Source: Bacillota bacterium (GTDB lineage Bacteria > Bacillota > Clostridia > Lachnospirales > Lachnospiraceae). From it: DNA of 44,972 nucleotides. The stretch covers positions 1 through 44,972 of the forward strand of contig JAEWAK010000046.1 in NCBI GenBank assembly GCA_023391695.1, written 5' to 3'. A program made the translations under genes and the position numbers. The notes under the pieces were generated by a model. It did no database searches, was not told the DNA's origin, and worked only from the letters and a program-made list of their open reading frames with translations. This document shows positions 17,289-24,804 of the stretch, piece after piece. The stretch's first letter is position 1; each line of letters opens with the position of its first letter.

Positions 17289-17318
17289 TTTGAGATCCCT
17301 CGAAAAAAAATATATACT
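17289..17318 (+). promoter_or_regulatory. Predicted promoter for the EIIA-like/HPr-like pair
   Basis: TTGAGA (17289-17294) and TATACT (17313-17318) are 18 bases apart, 55 bases before the ATG at 17374. A short GC hairpin, CGGGG/CCCCG (17252-17270), lies just upstream. Confidence 0.45.
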
Positions 17319-17373
17319 AACATAAAATAGCGAAAGGAGGAAAGAAAGATGAGAGATAATCGGAGGAAATTTA

Positions 17374-18126
17374 ATGACCGGAGGCAAGGGGCGGGATCAG
17401 CTTAAGTGTGTTTTGCTGTTTCCCCAATATTATGATTTTTCGGAACGCATTATGGAACGCATTAAAGCGGAATTTGGAGAAAGACTGATCATAACGAACG
17501 TGGTCACTGACCTTTGGGAAATAGACGGCCTGGAAAATCCGGATCTAGTCATATCAACCCTTCCTGCAGAGGAAACCGGCATCAAGGAGTGGGTGCTGGT
17601 CTCGCCCTTTTTAAACAACAGGGATATTGCCGGGATAAAGGAGAGAATCGAAAAGGTGAAGCTGACAAAAAGAAAGCAGCATTTAAAGAAGCTTTTGGTG
17701 CAGATAGCCTCTGAAGAGCTCTTTTGCAAGAATCCGGAAGTGAAGGATCAGAAGGAGGCCCTTTTTTTTATGGTAGACCGATTGGAACAGGCGAAATATG
17801 TGGAACCGGGATTTATTGATCAGGTACTGGAACGGGAGCAACACTCGTCCACCTCTTTCGGTCATATTGCCGTTCCCCATTCTCTTAAAATGGATTCGTA
17901 TAAGACGGGTATGTTTGTCATGCTGTCAAACAAGCCCATACCATGGGGGGAGCACATGGTCCGGATCATCCTGCTGTTTTCCGTGAGTCGGGAGGACAGG
18001 GCTGTTTTCCACGAGGTTTTTGATAATCTTGTGGTACTGCTTCTGGAAACCATTCATGCGGACCGGATACTAAAGTGTGATTCTTATGAGGAGTTTATTG
18101 ATACAATCGTTGAATGCTTTCAATAG
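17374..18126 (+). CDS. EIIB-like/EIIA (PTS) protein resembling the C-terminus of a BglG/MtlR-type regulator
   Basis: The 250-residue product has an N-terminal EIIB-like Rossmann region (about 10-90) in which the usual phospho-cysteine loop reads LLFPQYYDFS and lacks the cysteine. An EIIA fructose/mannitol-type domain follows (about 105-250), with the active-site histidine in GHIAVPHSLK (His169). This order is the C-terminal half of PRD-containing regulators such as MtlR/LicR, but the DNA-binding and PRD domains are missing. A proper start exists (CGGAGG seven bases before ATG), so it may be a stand-alone gene rather than a fragment. An HPr-like gene follows ten bases later. Composition is GC-richer than the surroundings. 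It probably takes part in phosphotransfer signalling; no sugar permease is nearby. Confidence 0.72.
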   Translation: MTGGKGRDQLKCVLLFPQYYDFSERIMERIKAEFGERLIITNVVTDLWEIDGLENPDLVISTLPAEETGIKEWVLVSPFLNNRDIAGIKERIEKVKLTKRKQHLKKLLVQIASEELFCKNPEVKDQKEALFFMVDRLEQAKYVEPGFIDQVLEREQHSSTSFGHIAVPHSLKMDSYKTGMFVMLSNKPIPWGEHMVRIILLFSVSREDRAVFHEVFDNLVVLLLETIHADRILKCDSYEEFIDTIVECFQ

Positions 18127-18135
18127 GAGGGTGGT

Positions 18136-18393
18136 ATGAGACAATTTCAGCATAAAATTCTCCATGAAGGAGGGCTCCATGCCAGGATGGCCGTCAGCCT
18201 GGCAGGAATGTGCCGGGACTATGAAAGCCGGGTAGCCATTCAGAAAGGCGGGGTGGCAGGAGACGGCAAGGATGTGTTTTCCATGATGAATTTAAAGGCT
18301 GTACGGGGGGAGGTTCTGACCTTTCTAATAGAAGGAACCGACGAGGTGGAGATGGAGGAGCAGGTCGGTCAGTGGTGTAGAACATTCCTGTAA
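18136..18393 (+). CDS. HPr-family phosphocarrier protein
   Basis: The 85-residue product aligns along its length with HPr. The phospho-acceptor histidine is His15 in GGLHARMA (the usual GxHARPA with Met for Pro). The regulatory serine region is shortened, with Ser49 in VFSMMNLKA at the place of the HPr-kinase serine. HPr accepts phosphate from enzyme I and passes it to EIIA proteins. It lies ten bases after the EIIA-like gene with an AGGAGG-type site, so the two form an operon. Divergence around the serine site suggests a specialised paralog, not the housekeeping ptsH, which is usually next to ptsI. Confidence 0.82.
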   Translation: MRQFQHKILHEGGLHARMAVSLAGMCRDYESRVAIQKGGVAGDGKDVFSMMNLKAVRGEVLTFLIEGTDEVEMEEQVGQWCRTFL

Positions 18394-18732
18394 AGAGCTG
18401 TAAATAAGAAATATTTACTTTTAGAATAAAAAAATGAATCCTTTTATCCTTTAACAAAGTACACTAATCTTAAGTTTTACATTATATTTATGTAGGGAAG
18501 CGGCATACTGGGGATGTTTTTTATACCGGAGATCCGACTTTTTGCATTATTCAAATTGATAGGCAGTAGTGAGTGGTTCTATTAACAAAAACATTTAGGT
18601 AATAAAGCAATTGAAAATAAAATACATTCTGATTCAAAACTGTAGAAGACTCCTGCCTGGCAGGAGTCTTCTGATAAAGATATATACAATCCACCATTAG
18701 GACTTCAATAGATAGGTATAACATAACCTGTT
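18394..18732. other. Intergenic region with long perfect palindrome
   Basis: AT-rich and without a gene. At 18644-18672 a perfect palindrome with 14-base arms (AGAAGACTCCTGCC and its complement) around one T forms a very stable hairpin. It lies about 60 bases beyond the stop of the leftward AraC gene. Its T-tract on that strand (TTCTACAGTTTTG) is poor, so it is a possible terminator. Confidence 0.5.
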
Positions 18733-19581
18733 TCAGCTTATAACATGCAGTTTTTTATCATATGAATTGCTTAACAGGTTATCGATGTAACCAACCGGAG
18801 TTAAACCTGTAAACTTGATAAATTCCTTAATAAAGTGGGACTGGTCATAATATCCGGATTCCAAGGCGGTATCGGTACTATTAATACAGTGAATGGTATT
18901 AATTAGATTACTGACTGATTTCTGGAACCGGATAAAGCGGATCAGGCTTTTGGGATTCATTCCAAAAGACTCATGGATTTTTGCATTCAGATATCTTTCC
19001 GAATATCCTGTAAAGGCACTTAAATCAGCTAGTTTTATGTTGCCGTTTGAATTAATAATTTCATTTCGTATTACATATTTTAAACTGTTCCTGTCTTCGA
19101 TCTGCCGATCAAATTGTTTTACATAATAGTTCATGAATATTTTTATTTTCTTTTCAAAAGAATTGGCAAAATACATATTCTCGAGTAAGATTTCCCTATC
19201 CTCATATGAGGTAATCATATCTTCGAACGATTCTTCGTTATTAATCAGTTCACTTAAATTTACGATTCCGCTAACAGGATTTACGCCTGGAAGAAAACGA
19301 ATGCCGAAATATTCGCATTTCATTTCTGTTTCCGCCACTCCTTTTTCCAGCAATGATCCGGCTATCTTGGTTTTTATTTTACCGTCTTTCTTCCAGAATA
19401 AAATATCTACACAGGCATCCGGAATAACACCCATTTTATCTGTTTCTGCCGTAAATTGATAGAAGTGGGAAAGGTTGTACTTCATTAAATATTTCTTGGA
19501 ATAATCTGATGTGACAAGGACAAACTCAGGTTGTTTTGGATTCAGTTCAGTAAATTTTAAATCTCTATTTAAATTTACCAT
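18733..19581 (-). CDS. AraC-family transcriptional regulator
   Basis: The 282-residue product has an N-terminal beta-rich sensor of the DUF6597-like type (YNLSHFYQFTAE, PDACVDILFWKKDG, FGIRFLPGVNP) and a C-terminal AraC DNA-binding domain (about 180-265: LADLSAFTGYSERYLNAKIHESFGMNPKSL, ALESGYYDQSHFIKEFIKFTGLTPVGY). ATG 19581 follows AAGGAG by nine bases. It is divergent from the amine/amino-acid oxidation operon at 19991, although a strong terminator at 19800-19833 lies between. It could regulate that operon; this rests on position only. Confidence 0.86.
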   Translation of the reverse strand: MVNLNRDLKFTELNPKQPEFVLVTSDYSKKYLMKYNLSHFYQFTAETDKMGVIPDACVDILFWKKDGKIKTKIAGSLLEKGVAETEMKCEYFGIRFLPGVNPVSGIVNLSELINNEESFEDMITSYEDREILLENMYFANSFEKKIKIFMNYYVKQFDRQIEDRNSLKYVIRNEIINSNGNIKLADLSAFTGYSERYLNAKIHESFGMNPKSLIRFIRFQKSVSNLINTIHCINSTDTALESGYYDQSHFIKEFIKFTGLTPVGYIDNLLSNSYDKKLHVIS

Positions 19582-19640
19582 TAAGCCCCACTCCTTTATA
19601 AGATATACTATTCTTTGATTGTAACCTTGTATAATACATT

Positions 19641-19677
19641 AAAAAAGACACAAAATGCAGCACGCTTTTGTGTCTTT
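19641..19677. other. Hairpin upstream of AraC gene
   Basis: AAAGACACAAAA pairs with TTTTGTGTCTTT around ten bases. It lies 60 bases upstream of the leftward AraC start. It may be an attenuator, an operator or a terminator for rightward transcription; T-tracts are short. Confidence 0.4.
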
Positions 19678-19799
19678 CCAATATTCTAGCACCCGGACCG
19701 GATAACGTCAAGAAATAATTTTTCATCATCTCAGTTCCGAATTATACTATACATAAACCTAGCAGCAATATAAAATAATGGAAAAGAAACGACAATGAA

Positions 19800-19833
19800 G
19801 TCTTGTGATAACAGTTATCACAGGGCTTTTTTT
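19800..19833 (+). terminator. Intrinsic terminator, rightward, in leader of oxidation operon
   Basis: TTGTGATAAC pairs with TTATCACAGG across a two-base AG loop, then GGC and seven T. No rightward gene precedes it, so it may be an attenuator in the leader of the operon beginning at 19991 or the end of an unseen short transcript. Confidence 0.6.
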
Positions 19834-19990
19834 GTTTAAGGAGGCGGATGGGAAACTTAAAATTAAACCGGCCGGCACAAATGATTGAATTGAATCGAAA
19901 GCGTTAATTGGCTGTGAATCTTAAAGGTCAATAAAAATGAAACAAATTCTCATTAATAAGGAATAAAAAATGGAAACGGAGGAAAGAAAG

Positions 19991-21127
19991 ATGGGATACC
20001 CCAATATAGATTTTATTTATTTAAGTGAGGAAGATATGATCCGGGCAGGAGTTACCGAAATGGCAGGCTGTGTGGAAGCTATGGAGGAGATGTTTAAGCT
20101 GTTAAAAACCGGAGATTACCGAATGGGAGGACCAAACGGCAATTCCCATGGTGTCATGATGACATTTCCGGAAAGCTCGCCTTTCCCCAACATGCCTGTC
20201 GATGGACCTGACCGGAGGTTTATGGCCATGCCGGCTTATCTTGGAGGAAAATTCGACATGGCAGGCATGAAATGGTATGGTTCCAATGTGGAAAATAAGA
20301 AAAACGGACTTCCCAGATCCATCCTGATGCTGACGTTAAATGATAAGAATACCGGAGCTCCCTTAGCTTATATGTCTGCCAATATCTTAAGTGCTTACAG
20401 AACCGGAGCGGTTCCGGGGGTTGGGATCAAGTATTTTTCCAGGGAAGATTCCAGGATTGTCGGAATCATAGGACCCGGTGTTATGAGTAAAACAGCCTTT
20501 GATGCAACAATGGCGGTAAGGCCATCCGTTGAAACCGTTAAAGTAAAGGGAAGAAGCAAGAGATCCTTAGACAGCTTTATGAAATATGTTAATGAAAAAT
20601 ACCCGCAGGTTAAAGAGCTTCAAATTGTAGAAACGGAAGAAGAAGCGGTAAGGGATGCGGATATTGTAAGTGTTGCTACTTCCAGCCCGACAGGAGACCC
20701 GGAACAGTATCCATATATTAACGAAGCCTGGATTAAACCCGGAGCAGTCCTCTGTTGTCCGGCATCAGCTAGATTTGATGATGATTTTATATTAAACCGT
20801 GCCAGAAATATAGCAGATAACATCCAGTTATATGAAGCCTGGGAAGAAGAGATGGAATTTCCGGCATACAATACTATTCCCATTCCGGCAGTACACTGCA
20901 TGGACCTGATAGCGGAAGGAAGGATGAAAAAAGCTCAAATCGATGATTTGGGCGATGTGTTAACCGGTAAGGTCCCGGTGCACAGGAAAGAAAATGAAAT
21001 TGTAATTTATTCTGTAGGCGGTATGCCCATTGAAGACGTTGCCTGGGGGACTGTTGTTTACCGTAATGCATTGGAAAAAGGAATCGGAACAAAGCTCAAT
21101 CTGTGGAAAGAGCCTTATTTGGCATAG
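19991..21127 (+). CDS. Ornithine cyclodeaminase/mu-crystallin family protein (annotated elsewhere as tyramine oxidase subunit B)
   Basis: The 378-residue NAD(P)-binding protein has SANILSAYRTGAVPGVGIKYFSRED, the substrate and fold signature of the OCD family, and the nucleotide-binding GIIGPGVMSKTAFDA (about residues 157-171). The family includes ornithine cyclodeaminase, ketimine reductases and archaeal alanine dehydrogenase; proteins of this length next to oxidase genes are commonly named tyramine oxidase subunit B. ATG 19991 is chosen because GGAGG ends eight bases before it, while ATG 19970 has no site. It heads a five-gene operon of Fe-S and flavin oxidoreductase subunits, so it probably handles the imine or keto-acid product, or makes the substrate, of that oxidase. 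Confidence 0.82.
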   Translation: MGYPNIDFIYLSEEDMIRAGVTEMAGCVEAMEEMFKLLKTGDYRMGGPNGNSHGVMMTFPESSPFPNMPVDGPDRRFMAMPAYLGGKFDMAGMKWYGSNVENKKNGLPRSILMLTLNDKNTGAPLAYMSANILSAYRTGAVPGVGIKYFSREDSRIVGIIGPGVMSKTAFDATMAVRPSVETVKVKGRSKRSLDSFMKYVNEKYPQVKELQIVETEEEAVRDADIVSVATSSPTGDPEQYPYINEAWIKPGAVLCCPASARFDDDFILNRARNIADNIQLYEAWEEEMEFPAYNTIPIPAVHCMDLIAEGRMKKAQIDDLGDVLTGKVPVHRKENEIVIYSVGGMPIEDVAWGTVVYRNALEKGIGTKLNLWKEPYLA

Positions 21128-21154
21128 AAAAGGAAAGATAAGGAGTTAAGAGTT

Positions 21155-21472
21155 ATGAGAATAGAAGAACATCCAATATTGGGGAAAACAGAAGAAAGAA
21201 GAGTGATTGAATTTACCTATGACGGAAAACTGCTTACAGGGCTGGAAGGGGAACCGATTGCCATGGCTTTGAATGCTGCAGGGGTAAGAATACACCGCTA
21301 TACCAAAAAATATCATAAACCAAGAGGTGTATTCTGTGCAATCGGAAGATGTACCGACTGCGTTATGGTAGTGGATGGGAAGCCGAATGTAAGGACCTGT
21401 ATCACACCGCTTAAAGAAGGTATGAAGATTCAGACGCAATACGGCGTATCAGTAAGAGCTGAACAAAGATGA
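21155..21472 (+). CDS. (2Fe-2S)-binding protein, HcnA/SoxA N-terminus-like
   Basis: The 105-residue small subunit has a plant-ferredoxin-type fold with cluster cysteines in GVFCAIGRCTDCVMVVDG and a fourth cysteine in VRTCITPL. This is the pattern of HcnA, octopine oxidase small subunits and the N-terminus of sarcosine oxidase alpha. AAGGAG lies nine bases before ATG. It carries electrons within the flavoprotein complex formed with the next three genes. Between it and the next gene lies a 127-base spacer holding a repeated hairpin element. Confidence 0.9.
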   Translation: MRIEEHPILGKTEERRVIEFTYDGKLLTGLEGEPIAMALNAAGVRIHRYTKKYHKPRGVFCAIGRCTDCVMVVDGKPNVRTCITPLKEGMKIQTQYGVSVRAEQR

Positions 21473-21508
21473 TTTCAGAGCGCAATACCGTGTAAGAGAG
21501 GGATGATA

Positions 21509-21562
21509 GGTTGAAAAATAAATTTTTCAACCGCAAGTTTGTGCTTGTGCATCACAAACTTG
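21509..21562 (+). repeat. Dispersed double-hairpin repeat, copy 1
   Basis: A perfect palindrome (21509-21532, arms starting GGTTGAAAAA, centre TAAA) is followed at once by a second hairpin, CAAGTTTGTG/CACAAACTTG (21533-21562). The same inner 22 bases, preceded by GATGAT, occur at 31335-31358, again followed by a hairpin and again just before a gene. It may act as an RNA-processing or attenuation site inside the operon. Confidence 0.65.
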
Positions 21563-21599
21563 ATATGCACAAAGAGCGTGCGCAAGAATAGAGGTTAAG

Positions 21600-23183
21600 A
21601 TGAAAAGATATGATTTAATAATAATTGGAGCCGGTCCGGCTGGTTTCTCTGCAGCTATCGAAGCGGCAAAATGCGGATTAAAGGTCATTGTATTTGATGA
21701 AAATGCAAAACCGGGAGGACAGCTTTTTAAACAAATCCATAAATTCTTCGGTTCCAAAGAACATAAAGCTAAGATCCGGGGGTTTAAAATCGGCGAAGAA
21801 TTATTAAAAGAAGCAAATGGCTGCGGCGTCAAAGTCGAGTTGAATGCGATTGTCGCCGGTTTGTATCAGGACAAAGAAGTTACGGTGAAAATAGGGGATA
21901 AAATCCTGCATTATAAAGGAGATGCCATTATTGTTGCAACAGGAGCCGCAGAAAATATGATCACTTTTGACGGCTGGACATTACCAGGTGTAATCGGTGC
22001 CGGTGCCGCGCAGACTATGATGAACCTGCACGGCATTAAACCCGGCAGCCGTGTATTGATGCTTGGTTCCGGAAATGTAGGCCTTGTTGTCAGCTTTCAG
22101 CTTATGCAGGCCGGATGTGAAGTAGCAGCTTTGGTAGATGCAGCCCCCAAGGTAGGCGGATATGGTGTTCATGCTTCCAAAGTGGCAAGATGCGGTGTAC
22201 CTTTTTATCTTTCCCACACCATTATAAAAGCAGAAGGGGAGAATTGCGTAACAGGCGTTACCATCGGTGAAGTAGACAGTGCCTGGAAGCTGGTTCCCGG
22301 CACGGAAAAATACTTTGACGTAGATACAATCTGTCTGGCTGTTGGTTTGTCACCTATGTCACAGCTCCTTAGCATGGCAGGCTGTAAAATGAAAGATACC
22401 TCCGGCGGATATGTCCCGGAATGTAATAAAACAGGAGAGACTAATATACCCGGTATTTTTGCGGCAGGGGATGTTTCGGGAATTGAAGAAGCAAGTTCCG
22501 CTATGATTGAAGGACGTATCTCCGGTATTGCTGCAGCGGAATACCTGGGATTTATCACAAAGGATGTACTGGACGAAAAAATAAAAAAACTGGAAAATGC
22601 TCTGCAAAGTCTGAGGAAGGGAATGTTTGCTCCCGAAAATAGAGGCAAGACCATTGAAATAACCGATGAAGGCATTGAAATCTCAAATAATCTTCTGAAA
22701 AAGGGTTATGTAGATGAAACGGAAATTGAGCGATTCCCGGGTGTTACCAAATCCTCCGGAATACACCCGGTTATCGAATGTACCCAGAATATTCCTTGTA
22801 ACCCATGTCAGGATGCCTGTCCTAAAAAGTGCATAAAGATCGGGGATAACATCACTTCCCTGCCGGTCATTGATACCAAAAAGAAATGCAGCGGCTGCGG
22901 TATGTGTGTGGCTTCCTGTTCCGGTCAGGCGATTTTTCTTGTGAATGAAGAATATGAACCGGGTTTTGCGACTATTACAATACCTTATGAATTCCTGCCC
23001 CTTCCTGTATCCGGAGAAAAAGGAAAAGCCTTAGACAGAAGCGGCAAGGAAGTATGTACGGCAGAAATTATAGATATTAAAACTTCCGGGACGTTTGACC
23101 ATACCCATTTACTGACCATGAAGGTTCCTGGCGATATGGTAATGAAAGCAAGATTTTTTCGCAGTTTGGAGGCAGGCTTATGA
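21600..23183 (+). CDS. FAD/NAD(P)-binding oxidoreductase with C-terminal 2x[4Fe-4S] domain
   Basis: The 527-residue large subunit has an FAD motif LIIIGAGPAGFSAAIEAA (N-terminus) and KPGGQLFKQIHK, an NAD(P) motif VLMLGSGNVGLV (about residues 147-158), and a second FAD motif GIFAAGDVSGIEEASSAMIEG. Distinctively, a C-terminal ferredoxin-like region follows (about 390-450), with CNPCQDACPKKC and CSGCGMCVASC providing two four-iron clusters. The core resembles HcnB, the octopine/nopaline oxidase subunit A and bacterial proline dehydrogenase alpha. The extra clusters suggest transfer to ferredoxin in an anaerobe rather than to oxygen or quinone. GAGG is five bases before ATG; the stop overlaps the next gene by four bases. 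Confidence 0.9.
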   Translation: MKRYDLIIIGAGPAGFSAAIEAAKCGLKVIVFDENAKPGGQLFKQIHKFFGSKEHKAKIRGFKIGEELLKEANGCGVKVELNAIVAGLYQDKEVTVKIGDKILHYKGDAIIVATGAAENMITFDGWTLPGVIGAGAAQTMMNLHGIKPGSRVLMLGSGNVGLVVSFQLMQAGCEVAALVDAAPKVGGYGVHASKVARCGVPFYLSHTIIKAEGENCVTGVTIGEVDSAWKLVPGTEKYFDVDTICLAVGLSPMSQLLSMAGCKMKDTSGGYVPECNKTGETNIPGIFAAGDVSGIEEASSAMIEGRISGIAAAEYLGFITKDVLDEKIKKLENALQSLRKGMFAPENRGKTIEITDEGIEISNNLLKKGYVDETEIERFPGVTKSSGIHPVIECTQNIPCNPCQDACPKKCIKIGDNITSLPVIDTKKKCSGCGMCVASCSGQAIFLVNEEYEPGFATITIPYEFLPLPVSGEKGKALDRSGKEVCTAEIIDIKTSGTFDHTHLLTMKVPGDMVMKARFFRSLEAGL

Positions 23184-23506
23184 GTATAATAAAGGACCGT
23201 TTAAAAGATATTGGAGAATTTGTACCCCAGCCGGATGACGATATGATTATCTGCCGCTGCGAGGAAGTTACGAAGGGAGAAATCAGGAGGGCAGTCCATG
23301 ACGGTATGTATACCCTTACAGAAATCAGAAGATTTTTAAGAACCGGTATGGGACTTTGCCAGGGCCAGACCTGCGGAAGATTGATTAAGGGAATTGCAGC
23401 AAAGGAACTGGGTTTATCTCCTATGGATATGGAACCGGCAGTTTCCCGGGCACCTATGAGGCCCATAGAGATGAAAGTTTTAGGAAATGAAAGAAAGGAG
23501 GAATGA
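23180..23506 (+). CDS. BFD-like [2Fe-2S]-binding subunit
   Basis: The 108-residue product has the four cysteines of a bacterioferritin-associated-ferredoxin-type domain: IICRCEEV near residue 23 and GLCQGQTC near 58. In HcnB and related oxidases this domain is fused to the C-terminus of the FAD subunit; here it is a separate gene, overlapping the preceding stop by ATGA. It is expected to bind one 2Fe-2S cluster at the subunit interface and pass electrons between the FAD subunits. The start of the next gene is six bases after its stop. Confidence 0.9.
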   Translation: MSIIKDRLKDIGEFVPQPDDDMIICRCEEVTKGEIRRAVHDGMYTLTEIRRFLRTGMGLCQGQTCGRLIKGIAAKELGLSPMDMEPAVSRAPMRPIEMKVLGNERKEE

Positions 23507-23512
23507 CCGGTT

Positions 23513-24640
23513 ATGGGACATTATGCAGATGTTATTATCATCGGCGGAGGCATTATCGGAAACTCCACGGCATATTATCTGGCGAAAAAGGGGTGTTCGG
23601 TTATTGTTCTGGAAAAAAGCAATTATATCGGAAACGGCGGTTCCAGCAGAAACGGCGGCGGTGTAAGGCAGTCAGGGCGTGATAAACGGGAATTACCGTT
23701 AGCTATGTATGGAGTAAAAAATTTATGGCCGTGTCTTTCCGAAGAGTTAGAAATGGACGTGGAGTATTATCAGAAAGGTAACCTGCGTTTGGGTAAAACC
23801 GAAGAACATATTAAAATACTCGAGGGACTTACGGAGAGGGCAGATGCTTTAGGCCTGGAAGTAAAGATGGTTGACAGGGAAGAGGCAAAAGCAATTAATT
23901 CGTTTCTTTCGGATGAGGTGATCGGTGCCAGCTGGTGCCCCACCGACGGTCATGCCAATCCTATGCTTGCAACCCTTGCCTATTACCGGAAAGCCAGACA
24001 GTCAGGTGTCAGATTTATAACCGGTGAAGAAGTGGTTGAAATCAGAAAAAACAAAGGAAAAGCCAGGCAGGTGGTGACAACCGGGGATATCTATGAAGGG
24101 GAAAGTATTATATTGGCAGCAGGTTATGACAGTAGAAGAGTTGCCGCTACCATAGGTATTGACATTCCCATGACACGGGCATTATTGGAAGTCCTGGTAA
24201 CAGAAGCACAGCCTCCCATGTTCTATCAGATGCTTGGTACGGCAGCAGCTGATTTTTACGGCCACCAGAGTACCCATGGATCTTTTGTGTTCGGTGGTTC
24301 CTCCGGATTTGAAGATGTAAATAAAGATAATGGTACCCCGGTTACCAGCAGCTTAACTGCCTCCTGTATCTGCAGGGGCATTATGAAGTATTTTCCTTGT
24401 CTTAAGGAAGTCCAGATTGTCAGAACCTGGGCAGGCTGGATTGATGTCTGTTTGGACCATGTTCCTGTCATCAGCCACGTAGAGGAAGTACCGGGACTTA
24501 TTTTAGCCTGTGCTTTCTCAGGGCATGGCTTTGGTATTGCACCTACGGTAGGTACCTTGTTATCACAGATGACGGTAGGAGAAGATACAGTACTTGATAT
24601 CAGTGATTTCCGTTATGACAGATTTAAGGCTAAAATATAG
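23513..24640 (+). CDS. FAD-dependent amine/amino-acid oxidase subunit (DadA/HcnC/glycine oxidase type)
   Basis: The 375-residue catalytic flavoprotein has VIIIGGGIIGNSTAYYLAKKG at its N-terminus (FAD Rossmann), the SSRNGGGVRQSGRD segment of the D-amino-acid-oxidase superfamily, and a C-terminal RTWAGWIDVCLDHVPVIS with FSGHGFGIAP. This family oxidises the C-N bond of secondary or primary amines and amino acids (sarcosine, proline, glycine, opines). It ends the five-gene operon. With the OCD protein at its head and an APC permease convergent with it, uptake and oxidation of an amino acid or amine is likely; the substrate is not determined. Confidence 0.88.
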   Translation: MGHYADVIIIGGGIIGNSTAYYLAKKGCSVIVLEKSNYIGNGGSSRNGGGVRQSGRDKRELPLAMYGVKNLWPCLSEELEMDVEYYQKGNLRLGKTEEHIKILEGLTERADALGLEVKMVDREEAKAINSFLSDEVIGASWCPTDGHANPMLATLAYYRKARQSGVRFITGEEVVEIRKNKGKARQVVTTGDIYEGESIILAAGYDSRRVAATIGIDIPMTRALLEVLVTEAQPPMFYQMLGTAAADFYGHQSTHGSFVFGGSSGFEDVNKDNGTPVTSSLTASCICRGIMKYFPCLKEVQIVRTWAGWIDVCLDHVPVISHVEEVPGLILACAFSGHGFGIAPTVGTLLSQMTVGEDTVLDISDFRYDRFKAKI

Positions 24641-24705
24641 AGGGCATCTGGGTAAGGATAAAATTAGAAGCCGGTTAAGGCGGATATATAATTAAGAAAA
24701 AATTT

Positions 24706-24776
24706 AATCCTCATAATTATTGGAAGCTGCTGCAAATAGATTCGATATACAGTGACTTCCAATAATTATGAGGATT
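24706..24776. terminator. Bidirectional terminator with 21-bp perfect stem
   Basis: Arms 24706-24726 (starting AATCCTCATAATTATT) and 24756-24776 are perfectly complementary over 21 bases with a 29-base loop. T-rich flanks lie on both strands. It sits between the convergent oxidation operon and permease. The unusually long perfect stem and loop would also fit a small decayed mobile element. Confidence 0.75.
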
Positions 24777-24804
24777 TTGTTATGCTTTTAATTATGTTAA
24801 TTTT

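Noticed and set aside
19848..19907. A 19-residue leader peptide before the oxidation operon
   Set aside because: GGAGG is only three bases from the ATG, too close for efficient initiation, and the peptide has no regulatory codon run.
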